A stretch of 64,000 nt of DNA from Acidobacteriota bacterium. GTDB taxonomy: Bacteria; Acidobacteriota; Thermoanaerobaculia; Multivoradales; JBCCEF01. Below, one piece after another: positions 34,853-43,498 of this stretch (position 1 is the first letter of the stretch; each line of letters starts with the position of its first letter). The stretch spans positions 1 through 64,000 of the forward strand of contig JBCCEF010000003.1 in the NCBI GenBank assembly GCA_039030395.1, read 5' to 3'. The notes beneath the pieces were generated by a model that did not search any database, was not told where the DNA came from, and saw nothing but the letters and a program-made list of their open reading frames with translations. Made by a program: the position numbers and the translations under genes.

Positions 34853-34935
34853 ATTCTGATTATTGGAGTAGCGGCATCGAAACTCGCAGGCTCCGGAGTG
34901 CCGAGAATCCCGGGAGCCCGGGTGGGCGTAAGGGC

Positions 34936-34974
34936 GGCCCGCCGGCTTGATCTACTCCGAGCCGCCGGCGGGCC
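34936..34974 (-). terminator. Strong hairpin after the Clp-like ATPase gene
   Basis: GGCCCGCCGGC (34936-34946) pairs perfectly with GCCGGCGGGCC (34964-34974), an 11-bp stem with a 17-base loop, 11 bases past the stop of the minus-strand gene. There is no U tract. Confidence 0.5.
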
Positions 34975-34984
34975 GAAGGTCGCC

Positions 34985-36142
34985 TCAGGCAACAACGTGG
35001 TGAACCGTGGCGTCGCCCTGGCGGTAGAAAGCCAGGGCGCCCTCTTCCAGTTCGATCTCCACCACGTCACCGGCGGCGAGCTGCCGCGAAGCGATCAGCC
35101 GGGACAGCGGATCCACCAGCAGCCGCTCCACCGCCCGCCGGAGGGGGCGAGCGCCGAAGCGCGGATCGGTTCCCGTCGCCAGGATGTGTTCCCGGCTCTC
35201 GGCACTCAAACGAAGCAGCAGGGGAACGTCCGCCTGCTTGACGGCGCGGTCGTGGAGTTCCGCTAGGAACTTGTCGAGGATGGTTTCGAGATCCGTCCGG
35301 TCGAGGGCCGAGTAGACGATCACCTCGTCGAAGCGATTGATCAGCTCCAGCGGGAAGGTGTCTTGCGCCGCCTGGACGGCGGCTCCGGCGAGATCCAGTT
35401 CCGCCTCGCCATCGGCGGGCGCGAAGCCCAGCGGTGGCTTTTCCAATAGATGCGCCATCTCCCGCCCGCCGACGTTCGAGGTGACAAAGATCACCGAACT
35501 CTGGAAGCTGCTGGTGGTGTTGTCGCCGAGGGTGAGGATGCCGTCTTCCAGCACCCCGAGGAGGGTGGTCCAGAGCACCGGGTCGGCCTTCTCGATCTCG
35601 TCGAACAGGATCACCGACACGCGGTCATCCTTACCGCCACTCATGCGTTCGACGAGCGGCGGTACGTCGCCGTTGTCGAGCAGGCTCAGGTGCCCAGCGT
35701 CGAGGCGCCCCTGGCTCAGGAGCGGCTCCACGTTCTGGCCGACATAGCCCGGCGGTGAGCCGAGAAGCTTGGCCACTTCGTGGCTGTGGGCAAAGGATTC
35801 GCAGTTCACCCGCACCAAGTGCGCCTCGTTGCCGAGCAAGCCTTCGGCTACCGCCTTGGCGGTTTCGGTCTTGCCGATGCCGGTGGGGCCTAGGAGCAGA
35901 GCACTGAGGTGAGGTCGGTGCGGATCCTTGAGTCCCGAGAGTGGGCGCGCCAGGGCGCTCAGCAGGGCCGCCAGTGCGGGATTCTGGCCCTTGACCCGGC
36001 GTTCGAGAATCTCTTCGAGGGGGCGAAGTTCGTCGGTACTGCGGTTCGGATCCAGGCGGCGACAGGCTGGGGGCAGGGCCGCCTGGGTGGTCAGTCGGGG
36101 AAAAGTCGCGACGGATGGAGCAGCGAGGTTCGGTGATGCCAT
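34985..36142 (-). CDS. Single-module Clp/HSP100-like AAA+ ATPase
   Basis: A 385-residue protein carrying one AAA+ module like the second (D2) domain of ClpB/ClpA plus the small C-terminal D2 domain. Walker A is GPTGIGKT (residues 85-92), Walker B is VILFDEIEKA (about 177-186), sensor 1 is FVTSN (219-223), and sensor 2 is in DPRFGARPLRR near the end. The N-domain, the D1 module and the coiled-coil middle domain of ClpB are absent, and no ClpP-binding IGF/L loop is obvious. I chose the ATG at 36142, with AAGGAGG six bases upstream. The first 40 residues are Pro/Ala-rich. It is probably a hexameric unfoldase or remodeler with an unknown client. The gene stands alone. Confidence 0.8.
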   Translation of the reverse strand: MASPNLAAPSVATFPRLTTQAALPPACRRLDPNRSTDELRPLEEILERRVKGQNPALAALLSALARPLSGLKDPHRPHLSALLLGPTGIGKTETAKAVAEGLLGNEAHLVRVNCESFAHSHEVAKLLGSPPGYVGQNVEPLLSQGRLDAGHLSLLDNGDVPPLVERMSGGKDDRVSVILFDEIEKADPVLWTTLLGVLEDGILTLGDNTTSSFQSSVIFVTSNVGGREMAHLLEKPPLGFAPADGEAELDLAGAAVQAAQDTFPLELINRFDEVIVYSALDRTDLETILDKFLAELHDRAVKQADVPLLLRLSAESREHILATGTDPRFGARPLRRAVERLLVDPLSRLIASRQLAAGDVVEIELEEGALAFYRQGDATVHHVVA

Positions 36143-36387
36143 GGGAAACCTCCTTACCGGTCGTGATCCCGACGGCGTTGCGGTTCCACTGCTCCCGGCG
36201 GGAGCACCCCCGGTGGCCGCTGGTTCCGTGGGCTCTGTGTGGTCTCTCTTCCTAGGTGTCGTCTCCTCGTCGATCCCGGGACGCATCTGCGCGGCGGCGG
36301 TGCCACCGGCCGGAGCGTCCTTGTGTAGGTAGGTACGCAGACCGGTGGGAAAACGTTCTGTCCCCAACTCCGGTATAGGGTACGCGA
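36143..36387. promoter_or_regulatory. Divergent intergenic region, Clp-like ATPase and glycosyltransferase genes
   Basis: About 245 bases. A TATAGG hexamer near 36374 is 14 bases before the glycosyltransferase ATG and could be part of a -10, but no matching -35 is convincing. No gene is supported here. Confidence 0.3.
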
Positions 36388-37338
36388 ATGGTTCCCGAAC
36401 TCTCGGCGGTGGTGATTCATTGGCGGGACGAGGACCATCTAGAGCGCTTGGTGCGTGCCTGGCCGGAAGATCCGCGATTCGAGTTGGTGGTGGTCGACAA
36501 CGGCTCCGACGGTTCCCTCGACGAAATCCTGAGGGGCCGCGCCACGGCGGTGATCCGCCAAGGCAATCTCGGTTTCGCCGGAGGTGTCAACGCCGGCGTC
36601 GAGCGGGCTTGTTCCGAGCGGCTGCTGATCCTCAATCCGGACCTCGCTCCAGCGGAGGAGACGGCGGATCTGACCGACGCCCTGGAAGCGTTGCTGACGG
36701 GTTTTGAGACCTACCCGGATGCCGCCGGCCTGGTGCCGCGTCTGGTCGACCTTGCGGGCGAGCCGCAGACCCCCTGGCAGCTCCGTCGTCTGCCGAGCCT
36801 TGGGGACCTCATGCTCCAGGCGTGCTTCTTCGCTGGCGGCGCCGGGCCCGATCGGGAACCTTCCGCCGGAAGTCCGGTCGAGCAACCGGCGGCGGCCGCC
36901 CTGGCCCTTCGCCGACGGGCCTTTGAGGAAGTTGGCGGATTCGATCCGGAATTCTTCCCGGCATGGTTCGAAGACGTGGATTTCGCCCAGCGCCTGCAAG
37001 CCGCCGGGCACGTCCTCGTCTATCATCCGGCCGCAACCTTTCGGCACGCTCTCGGCGCGACCGTATCGAGCCTCGGCTACGGCTCGTTCCTGTGGATCTA
37101 CTACCGCAACCTCATGCGCTACACGACCAAGCATTTCGGAGAAGCGGCCGCGGCGTTCCTTCGCATCGTCCTGCCCGTGACCGCCCTTCTGCGCTGCATC
37201 GCGCTGCCCTTGCGCCGGCCGCGCCGGGCGGTGAGCCGTTGGCAGGCGGCGGAGGGTCTGAGAACTTTGGCCCTGGGGGTCGTCAGCCGCTGGCGCCGGC
37301 CTGAGTCTCTCCGCCGCCGGTACGGGGTCCGGTCTTGA
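36388..37338 (+). CDS. Family 2 glycosyltransferase (rhamnosyltransferase-like)
   Basis: A 316-residue GT-A-fold enzyme. The nucleotide-sugar-binding start SAVVIHWRDEDHLERLV leads to VVVDNGSDGS, then NLGFAGGVNAG and ILNPD (the metal-binding acidic motif), and a C-terminal FDPEFFPAWFEDVDFAQRL acceptor/catalytic block. This pattern is typical of WbbL-like rhamnosyltransferases. It is the first of four exopolysaccharide genes read in the same direction; its stop overlaps the next start (TTGA). Confidence 0.85.
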   Translation: MVPELSAVVIHWRDEDHLERLVRAWPEDPRFELVVVDNGSDGSLDEILRGRATAVIRQGNLGFAGGVNAGVERACSERLLILNPDLAPAEETADLTDALEALLTGFETYPDAAGLVPRLVDLAGEPQTPWQLRRLPSLGDLMLQACFFAGGAGPDREPSAGSPVEQPAAAALALRRRAFEEVGGFDPEFFPAWFEDVDFAQRLQAAGHVLVYHPAATFRHALGATVSSLGYGSFLWIYYRNLMRYTTKHFGEAAAAFLRIVLPVTALLRCIALPLRRPRRAVSRWQAAEGLRTLALGVVSRWRRPESLRRRYGVRS

Positions 37339-38408
37339 GCCCGCCGCCGCCAGCGCCCTCCTCGGGGAGCCCGCCCCCGGCCGTTACCGTCGCCATCGTT
37401 ACCCACAACGATGCGGACGATTTCGCCGATTGCTTCGCCGCCGTGGCGCGGCTGGACCACCGGCCACTGCGGGTGGTGGTGGTGGATTGCGCCAGCGGGG
37501 ACGGGTCGCCGGAATCGGCGCGCCGGGAGTCGGCGCGCTTGATCGCCGCCGGACTCGCCTTCGAGCTGGAAGCGCTGCCGGACAATCGCGGCTTCGCCGG
37601 CGGCATGAACCGCATTCTCAGCCTGTCGGATGATCCCTGGGTGTTGAGTTTGAACGCCGATGCCCGGCCGCGCGCCGGCTACCTCACCCGCTTGCTGGCC
37701 CGGGCGCTGCGCCATCCGGAATGGCCGGTGGGCGCCGTCACCGGTCGGCTGGTGCGCCCGGTGGGCGCGCGGCCCGCCGAACAATGCCTGGATGCTTGCG
37801 GTATGCGCCTGACCAAGACCTGGCGCCACCTCGACCGCGGTTCCGGCGCTGTCGACCGCGGTCAGTGGCGGCAGGCGGATCGGGTGTTCGGGGCCACCGG
37901 GGCGGCCAGCCTGTGGCGGCGCGAGGCCCTGGACGACGTGGCGATCGACGGCGAGGTGTTCGATCGCCGGTTCCACTCCTTTCGGGAGGACGCCGAGCTC
38001 TGTTTCCGCCTGCGGGAGCGCCGCTGGGAGGTGCTCTACGAGCCCGAGGCGGAGGCCGAGCACCGTCGGTGGAACCTGCCGGAACGCCGCCGTCAGATGC
38101 CGCCGGTGGTCAATCTCCACTCGGTGAAGAACCGCTACCTGCTGCGCTGCTACCACCAGACCCGGCGCAATTTCTGGCGCACCCTGCCGGCGGCTCTGGC
38201 GCGGGACATCGGGGCCTTTGGCTGGATCTTGCTGCGCGAGCGCACCTCCCTCGGGGCTTATGGCTGGCTGTGGCGCCATCGCCGGGAGATCCTCGCCCGC
38301 CGCCGGGTGATCCAGGAGCGCCGCACCCTGCCGGCGGCGGAACTCGACCGCTGGTTCGGGGTGCCGGGGCTCCCGCTGGCCGAGGTCGACTCCGGAGACG
38401 CACCGTGA
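37335..38408 (+). CDS. Family 2 glycosyltransferase
   Basis: A 357-residue second GT-A enzyme. It has VTVAIVTHNDADDFADCFAAVARL at the start, VVVDCASGDGS, NRGFAGGMNRI, LSLNADARP as the acidic motif, and DRRFHSFREDAELCFRL near the C-terminal catalytic region. The probable start is a TTG at 37335 overlapping the previous stop, with a Pro-rich beginning. Ends with a 4-base GTGA overlap into the next gene. Donor and acceptor are unknown. Confidence 0.85.
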   Translation: MSPPPPAPSSGSPPPAVTVAIVTHNDADDFADCFAAVARLDHRPLRVVVVDCASGDGSPESARRESARLIAAGLAFELEALPDNRGFAGGMNRILSLSDDPWVLSLNADARPRAGYLTRLLARALRHPEWPVGAVTGRLVRPVGARPAEQCLDACGMRLTKTWRHLDRGSGAVDRGQWRQADRVFGATGAASLWRREALDDVAIDGEVFDRRFHSFREDAELCFRLRERRWEVLYEPEAEAEHRRWNLPERRRQMPPVVNLHSVKNRYLLRCYHQTRRNFWRTLPAALARDIGAFGWILLRERTSLGAYGWLWRHRREILARRRVIQERRTLPAAELDRWFGVPGLPLAEVDSGDAP

Positions 38409-39526
38409 GCGATGTGCCGCGGACCGGCCCGCGGGTGGCGCTGATCGGCAGTCGCGGAATTCCGAATCGCTATGGCGGCTACGAAACGCTCATGGAGGAA
38501 CTCTCCCGGCGGCTGGCGGAGCGGGGTTTTCGGGTCACCGTCTACTGCCGTTCCCACGTCACTCCCAATGGGCTCCGCCGCCTCGGCGACGTCGAACTGG
38601 CGGTGTTGCCTACGATGCGCGGAAAGTACTTTGATACCCCCGTGCACACCCTGCTGTCGGTGATCCACGCGGCCTTCCGGCGCTATGACGCGGCCTTGGT
38701 GGTGAACTCCGCCAACGCGATGTTCGTTCCGGGGCTCCGCTGGACGGGCATCCCCACCGCCCTTCACGTCGACGGTATCGAAAAGCGCCGCCGCAAGTGG
38801 GGGGCCGTCGGGCGGGCCGTCTACGCCCTGTCGGAGCGGTTGGCCTGCGTTGTGCCCAACGCCCTGGTCACCGATGCGGAGGTCATTCGCCAACATTACG
38901 AAGAGCGCTACGGGGCCGAATCGACGCCGATCACCTATGGCGTGGATCCGGTGGTGCCGGGCGGCACCGCTACCCTCGATCGCTTGGGGCTGCTGCGGCG
39001 GCGGTATTTCTTGTACGTCAGTCGCTTCGAGCCGGAGAACAACCCGGATCGGGTGGCTGAGGCCTATCGCGCCGTCGGCAGCGACCTGCCGTTGGTGATG
39101 GTCGGCGGGGCTCCCTATGCCGCTGGCTATATCGCGAGCTTCACCCAGGGCGCCGACCCGCGTATTATCTTCCCGGGGCCGATCTACGGTGAGGGCTACC
39201 GGGAGCTGCTTTCCCATGCCCTCGCCTATGTCCACGCGACGGAGGTCGGTGGTACCCATCCGGCACTGGTGGAGGCCATGGGATACGGCAACTGCCTGCT
39301 GGTGAACGACACGCCGGAGAACGTGGAAGTGGCCGGCGAGGCCGCTCTCTACTTCCGCGCCGAGCAGCCGCGCGAGCTGGCAGCGGCGATGGAAGCCGTG
39401 CGGCAGGATCCCGAGATGGCGCGGCGCCGAGGGCGCGCCGCGGCCCGGCAGGCGGAGGAACGGTTCTCCTGGGACGCCGTAACGGATCTCTACGAGGCGC
39501 TGCTCCGGAGGTTGGCGAAAGGCTGA
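38405..39526 (+). CDS. Family 4-type glycosyltransferase with DUF1972 N-terminus
   Basis: A 373-residue GT-B enzyme. The N-terminus ALIGSRGIPNRYGGYETLMEEL is the DUF1972 signature seen in rhamnosyl- and other exopolysaccharide transferases; the C-terminal half has FLYVSRFEPENNPD and an EVGGTHPALVEAM donor-binding segment. The GTG at 38405 overlaps the upstream stop by 4 bases and is preferred over the long open frame that runs in from the neighbouring gene. It acts in the cytoplasm on lipid-linked saccharides. Confidence 0.88.
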   Translation: MSDVPRTGPRVALIGSRGIPNRYGGYETLMEELSRRLAERGFRVTVYCRSHVTPNGLRRLGDVELAVLPTMRGKYFDTPVHTLLSVIHAAFRRYDAALVVNSANAMFVPGLRWTGIPTALHVDGIEKRRRKWGAVGRAVYALSERLACVVPNALVTDAEVIRQHYEERYGAESTPITYGVDPVVPGGTATLDRLGLLRRRYFLYVSRFEPENNPDRVAEAYRAVGSDLPLVMVGGAPYAAGYIASFTQGADPRIIFPGPIYGEGYRELLSHALAYVHATEVGGTHPALVEAMGYGNCLLVNDTPENVEVAGEAALYFRAEQPRELAAAMEAVRQDPEMARRRGRAAARQAEERFSWDAVTDLYEALLRRLAKG

Positions 39527-39654
39527 AGACCCTCGCCATACGGGGGCTTCTTGGACGGATTCGCGGCGCGATGCGTTAGAATATGTGTCAGTGACATAGA
39601 TCGAGCCTAGATGATGGACACCCAGAGGGTGAGTTTCACCGAACGGTCGCCGCG

Positions 39655-41109
39655 ATGCTAAAAGAACGAGCCCGCATTCTCTCCGTCACCACCTTTGCGC
39701 TGGATCTGGCATTGGTGGCGGTGGCGTTCTTCCTCGCCTACTGGCTGCGCGATTCTTTGCTGCCGGCGTGGATGCCGGACGCCTTCCAGGGGCGTCTCTA
39801 TCCCCTGTCGGCGTATCTGCCGCTGTTGCCGCTGGTGATTCCTCTGTGGGCGATTCTGTTGCTCACTTCCGGTCAGTATCGCGACTCGCATCGCACGGTG
39901 CCGCTCCTTGAGGAAGCGGCCTCGGTGTTTCGGATCTGTGCCTCGGGCATCGTCATCTTCACCTTGACGATCTTCGCCATGCGCCTCGGCGAGAAGCTCC
40001 TGGACGACCAGATCAGCCGCTCCTGGCTGTTCCTCTTCTCGTTATTGACTTTCGTCTTGCTGCTGGCCGAAAAGCTTGCGGTGCGGTTGACGGCGCGCTA
40101 CGTGCGCCAGCGAGGCCTCAATTACCGGACGGTGATGATCGTCGGCACCAACCCGACGGCGATTCGGATCGCCCACTCGATCGAGGATCACCGTTTTTGG
40201 GGTTTCAAGATCATCGGCTTTGTGACCACCGGAGCGCTGCGGCAAGGCTTCTCGGCGCGCCGCTATCCGATCCTCGGCAGCGCTGACGAGATTCCCGAGA
40301 TCATCGAGCGTCATGTGGTGGACGATGTGATCTTTGCCGTTTCCCGCAAAGAGCTGGACCACCTGGAAGAACTGTTCGTGGTGCTGCAGGAGCAGGGTAT
40401 TCGCACCCGCTTCGCCCTGAACTTCTTCCCCCGCACACCGGCCGAGGTGCAGTTCGAAGAGCTCGACGGCATGCCGATGCTGACCTTCTCCACCACCCCG
40501 ACCAGCCTCACCCAGCTACTCGCTAAACGGGTGCTCGACGTGGCCTTGTCGGCGATGGTTCTGCTGCTGGCGATGCCGGTGATCTTTTGTATCGCCATGG
40601 CGATCAAGGTCACCGGCGGGGGCTCGGTACTCTTCCGGCAGACCCGCTGCGGTCTGAACGGCCGCTCCTTCACTCTTTACAAGTTCCGCACGATGGTGGA
40701 GGGGGCGGAGCACCAGCGCGGCGATCTACAGCACCTCAACGAGATGGACGGGCCGGTGTTCAAAGTCTCCAAGGATCCCCGAGTCACCGCCCTGGGGCGC
40801 TTCCTGCGCAAATTCAGTCTGGACGAGCTGCCGCAGCTCTGGAACGTGTTGCGCGGCGACATGAGCCTGGTGGGTCCGCGGCCGCCGATCCCCGAAGAGG
40901 TCGCTCAGTACCAGCGCTGGCAGCGCCGCCGCCTCTCCATGAAGCCGGGTCTCACCTGCCTGTGGCAGATCAGCGGCCGCAACGAACTGGACTTTGAGCG
41001 CTGGATGGAGTTGGACCTCGAGTACATCGACTCCTGGTCCCCCTGGCTCGACTTGAAGATCCTGTTCAAGACCATCCCGGTGGTTCTGTCCGGCCGCGGC
41101 GCTTCCTGA
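39655..41109 (+). CDS. Undecaprenyl-phosphate sugar phosphotransferase (polyprenyl glycosylphosphotransferase)
   Basis: A 484-residue initiating transferase of exopolysaccharide synthesis (WcaJ/PssY-type). Four N-terminal membrane segments lie in residues 10-140 (LALVAVAFFLAYWL and others), then a Rossmann-like CoA_binding_3 domain (MIVGTNPTAIRIA), then a re-entrant helix (VLDVALSAMVLLLAMPVIF) and the bacterial sugar transferase domain. The latter includes LFRQTRCGLNGRSFTLYKFRTM, SLVGPRPPIPEEV and PGLTCLWQISGRN. It transfers a sugar-1-phosphate to undecaprenyl phosphate at the inner membrane, supplying the acceptor for the three upstream glycosyltransferases. A 128-base gap separates it from them. 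Confidence 0.92.
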   Translation: MLKERARILSVTTFALDLALVAVAFFLAYWLRDSLLPAWMPDAFQGRLYPLSAYLPLLPLVIPLWAILLLTSGQYRDSHRTVPLLEEAASVFRICASGIVIFTLTIFAMRLGEKLLDDQISRSWLFLFSLLTFVLLLAEKLAVRLTARYVRQRGLNYRTVMIVGTNPTAIRIAHSIEDHRFWGFKIIGFVTTGALRQGFSARRYPILGSADEIPEIIERHVVDDVIFAVSRKELDHLEELFVVLQEQGIRTRFALNFFPRTPAEVQFEELDGMPMLTFSTTPTSLTQLLAKRVLDVALSAMVLLLAMPVIFCIAMAIKVTGGGSVLFRQTRCGLNGRSFTLYKFRTMVEGAEHQRGDLQHLNEMDGPVFKVSKDPRVTALGRFLRKFSLDELPQLWNVLRGDMSLVGPRPPIPEEVAQYQRWQRRRLSMKPGLTCLWQISGRNELDFERWMELDLEYIDSWSPWLDLKILFKTIPVVLSGRGAS

Positions 41110-41112
41110 GAG

Positions 41113-42144
41113 TTACGAGTCTTCAAATCCCTGCCGCGATCGTCGCGGCAGCTTTCCAGCGATCAGTTCCAGCGTCGTTTCCACCACCCGGATCAGCGGG
41201 TGTGCGTCCGCCTGGCCGGTGCCGGCCAGGTCGAAGGCGGTGCCGTGGTCGACGGAGGTGCGCAGGTAGGGCAGGCCCAGGGTCCAGTTGGTGGCGAGGC
41301 CGAAGGCGAGGGTCTTGACGGCGATCAGGCCCTGATCGTGGTAGAGGGCGAGTACCCAGTCGAACTCGCCGGAACGGGCTCGGGCGAAGAGAGAATCGGC
41401 GGAGAACGGGCCGTTCGCGTCGATCCCTCGGCGGCGGGCGGCGGCGACCGCCGGTTGGAGGATGTCGTCGTCCTCCTCGCCCAGGAGGCCGCCTTCTCCG
41501 GCGTGCGGATTGAGGCCGGCGACGGCGATGCGGCCGCCGGCGTGGCGGTGCAGGCAGGTGAGGGCTTCTTCGAGGGCGTCGCCGGTGATGCCCTCGATCG
41601 CCCGGCGCAAGGACAGGTGGGTGGAGAGCAACGCCACCTGGAGGTCCGGGGCGAGGAAGGCCATCAAATAATCCTGTCCGTAGCGTTGCAGCCCGCTCTT
41701 CTGGGCCAGGTAGTCGGTGTGGCCGACGAAACCGGGCAGCACCCAGCGATCGATGGTCTCCTTGCTCAAGGGAGCTGTCACCAGGGCGTCGACGATTCCC
41801 TCCTCGGCCAACCGAGCGCCGAGGTCGAGGGCCGCCAGGGCGCCGGCGGCGTCGGCGCTCTGTGGCGATCCGGGAACGACGGCCCGCTTTTCCCCCACCG
41901 GGTCCACCACCGCGACGACCTCTTCCGCCAGGCCATCGAGTTCTCGCGCCGACGGCGGCTGGTCGAAGTAGCAGAGGCGATCCGGTTCGAGAATCCCAGG
42001 GTAGGCGGCGAGGGCCGCTCGCTCGGCGAGCAGCAAGGGACGCCAGGCGCGGGGTGGCGCCGGCTGAGCGACGAGGGTGAGGAGGATCTCCGGGCCGATG
42101 CCGGCGGGATCACCCTGGGTGAGGGCGAGGGTGGGAACCGTCAC
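41113..42144 (-). CDS. pdxA: 4-hydroxythreonine-4-phosphate dehydrogenase
   Basis: A 343-residue enzyme of the DXP-dependent pyridoxal 5'-phosphate pathway. It oxidises 4-phosphohydroxy-L-threonine with NAD(P). Family signatures are present: LTQGDPAGIGPEI at the N-terminus, VTAPLSKETI, the metal-ligand His in FVGHTDYLA, GLNPHAGEGGLLGEED, and LYHDQGLIAVK near the C-terminus. The length is normal. The start is a GTG at 42144, 27 bases after the hfq-like gene, so the genes are probably one transcription unit with ricT. Confidence 0.95.
   Translation of the reverse strand: MTVPTLALTQGDPAGIGPEILLTLVAQPAPPRAWRPLLLAERAALAAYPGILEPDRLCYFDQPPSARELDGLAEEVVAVVDPVGEKRAVVPGSPQSADAAGALAALDLGARLAEEGIVDALVTAPLSKETIDRWVLPGFVGHTDYLAQKSGLQRYGQDYLMAFLAPDLQVALLSTHLSLRRAIEGITGDALEEALTCLHRHAGGRIAVAGLNPHAGEGGLLGEEDDDILQPAVAAARRRGIDANGPFSADSLFARARSGEFDWVLALYHDQGLIAVKTLAFGLATNWTLGLPYLRTSVDHGTAFDLAGTGQADAHPLIRVVETTLELIAGKLPRRSRQGFEDS
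41131..41151 (+). terminator. Hairpin between convergent EPS and pdxA genes
   Basis: CTGCCGCGA-tcg-TCGCGGCAG, a perfect 9-bp stem followed by CTTTCC, lies 22 bases past the phosphotransferase stop. It is within the 3' coding end of pdxA on the other strand. Confidence 0.5.
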
Positions 42145-42171
42145 GGACGGGGGGTCACGGGCCGGCGCACG

Positions 42172-42510
42172 TCATTTGCCGGCGGTGGTAGCGCGTCGGC
42201 GGCCGCGCTTTTTGAGTTCTTCTTCCTTGAACAGGTAGCGGATGTTGTGCTTCGGCACCAGCAGATTGGGTTCCGCCTGGCGGTTGAGCTTGATCGCGCC
42301 CTTGTCGTACCACTCGATCCAGCCGCGCAGCTCCTCGCCATCCGTCAACACCACCACCATCGGGGTTTTTGCCGCCATCTGCTTGAGGTAGTAGAACTCC
42401 TCGGCGTGGGTCTGCTCCGGAGGCGTTTGCTTGCGTCGGACGCCGCGCGATGCGGCCCCCTTGGAGTCCTGGAGGTCGGGCCGGATCAGCTTGCGATTCG
42501 CCATATCCAT
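42172..42510 (-). CDS. hfq: Hfq-family RNA chaperone with N-terminal extension
   Basis: A 112-residue protein. An Sm1-like segment ([27 protein letters not shown]) and an Sm2-like segment ([13 protein letters not shown]) are present; the KH dipeptide matches the family YKHA-like motif. About 45 basic, Gln-rich residues precede the Sm domain and a basic tail (KKRGRRR) follows, which is unlike the compact Hfq of enterobacteria and may add RNA contacts. The first ATG (42510) follows an AAGGA; a second ATG two codons later is also possible. Divergent Hfq-like proteins of this size occur in Acidobacteriota. Confidence 0.75.
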   Translation of the reverse strand: MDMANRKLIRPDLQDSKGAASRGVRRKQTPPEQTHAEEFYYLKQMAAKTPMVVVLTDGEELRGWIEWYDKGAIKLNRQAEPNLLVPKHNIRYLFKEEELKKRGRRRATTAGK

Positions 42511-42531
42511 GAGTCGGTCCTTAGCAAAAGG

Positions 42532-43251
42532 CTAGGCCCGCGCAGCCTTGCCGCGGGCGCCTTTCCTGTAGCTGTGATCCTCATAGGCGAGGCAGCAGAG
42601 AAGTCGCCCGCACTGCCCCGAAATCTTCGATGGATTGAGACTCAAGTTCTGGCGCTTCGCCATCTGAATGGAGATGGGACGAAAGTCCTTCAACCAGGTG
42701 GAACAACAGAGGGTTCGGCCGCAAATGCCCACGCCACCGAGCAGCGCCGCCTCGTCCCGGGCGCCCACCTGAACCATCTTCACCCGCACCGAGAAGCGCC
42801 GCGACAGGTTGCGCACCAACTGGCGAAAATCCACCCGTCCGTTGGCGGTGAAGTAGAAGGTCGCCCGTTTGCCGTTCAGGGAAAAGTCAACGCGCGAGAT
42901 CTTCATCTCCAGTTTGAGCTGGCGCGCCTGCTCCTGGCAGTAGAGCTTGGCCGCGTGCTGGTTCGCCATCTGGCGGTCGTGGGCGGCAGCGTCGGAATCT
43001 CCGGCGGCTCGCAGAATGGCGCGGGCGCTCGATTTCTGGCACGGCTTGAACACCGGCATGGGGGACTTCTCCACCTTGCCGTAGGCGGGACCGGCGTCCA
43101 GGTCCACCACCACCGGATCGCCCTGGGCGAACAGCCGGCCGCCGGTGGCACAAAGGGTCAAATTGGTCTCTTCACCGAAGCGCACGCCGACGAAGGTGTC
43201 TTCGACCGCCGTCGACATGCCCTTGAAGGAACAACCGGAGCACCCACCCAT
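42532..43251 (-). CDS. ricT: PSP1-domain protein, RicT-like
   Basis: A 239-residue protein of the YaaT/RicT family, which in Bacillus forms an iron-sulfur-containing complex that adjusts RNase Y-dependent mRNA maturation. Recognisable parts include VGVRFGEETNLTL (PSP1 start), KISRVDFSLNGKRATFYFTANGRVDFRQLVRNL in the middle and a Cys-rich C-terminal part (GGVGICGRTLCCSTWL, QCGRLLCCLAYE). The N-terminus also carries paired cysteines (MGGCSGCSF). The ATG at 43251 begins this conserved block. Being next to an hfq-like gene, it fits an RNA-processing role; no RicA or RicF partner is seen nearby. Confidence 0.85.
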   Translation of the reverse strand: MGGCSGCSFKGMSTAVEDTFVGVRFGEETNLTLCATGGRLFAQGDPVVVDLDAGPAYGKVEKSPMPVFKPCQKSSARAILRAAGDSDAAAHDRQMANQHAAKLYCQEQARQLKLEMKISRVDFSLNGKRATFYFTANGRVDFRQLVRNLSRRFSVRVKMVQVGARDEAALLGGVGICGRTLCCSTWLKDFRPISIQMAKRQNLSLNPSKISGQCGRLLCCLAYEDHSYRKGARGKAARA

Positions 43252-43432
43252 ACGATTCGGTCCCTGAGGTGAAGTTGAAATCAAATTTCCGCCGGGCGGT
43301 CCCCAACCTTCCCAGGGGACCCAGGCCCTTGGAAATCTGGATCGCCCGAAACGGAAAAGCGGTTGGCCGAGTTCCACGAACCGTGCTCGATTCGTGTACT
43401 TGCGGTCTTTCCGAAAAAGCAATACTGCGGTC

Positions 43433-43461
43433 AGTATGCCAGTCGTTCCGGGCGGTGTCAA
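43433..43461 (-). promoter_or_regulatory. Sigma-70-like promoter for ricT-hfq-pdxA
   Basis: On the minus strand a consensus -35 TTGACA (43461-43456) is spaced exactly 17 bases from CATACT (43438-43433, 4 of 6 to TATAAT). It predicts a 5' leader of about 175 bases before the ricT start; no known riboswitch was recognised in it. Confidence 0.7.
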
Positions 43462-43472
43462 CGCGCGTTGAG

Positions 43473-43498
43473 GCCTGAAAACTAAACGGTTTTCAGGC
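43473..43498 (-). terminator. Hairpin terminator overlapping the purD stop
   Basis: GCCTGAAAAC and GTTTTCAGGC form a perfect 10-bp stem with a 6-base loop. The purD TGA (43495-43493) lies inside one arm. The CTGAAAA sequence resembles hairpin A of the composite repeat, but the other modules are missing. Confidence 0.65.

Noticed and set aside
41200-43272. 690-codon plus-strand open frame
   Set aside because: It is antisense to pdxA, hfq and ricT, all of which have clear family motifs on the minus strand.
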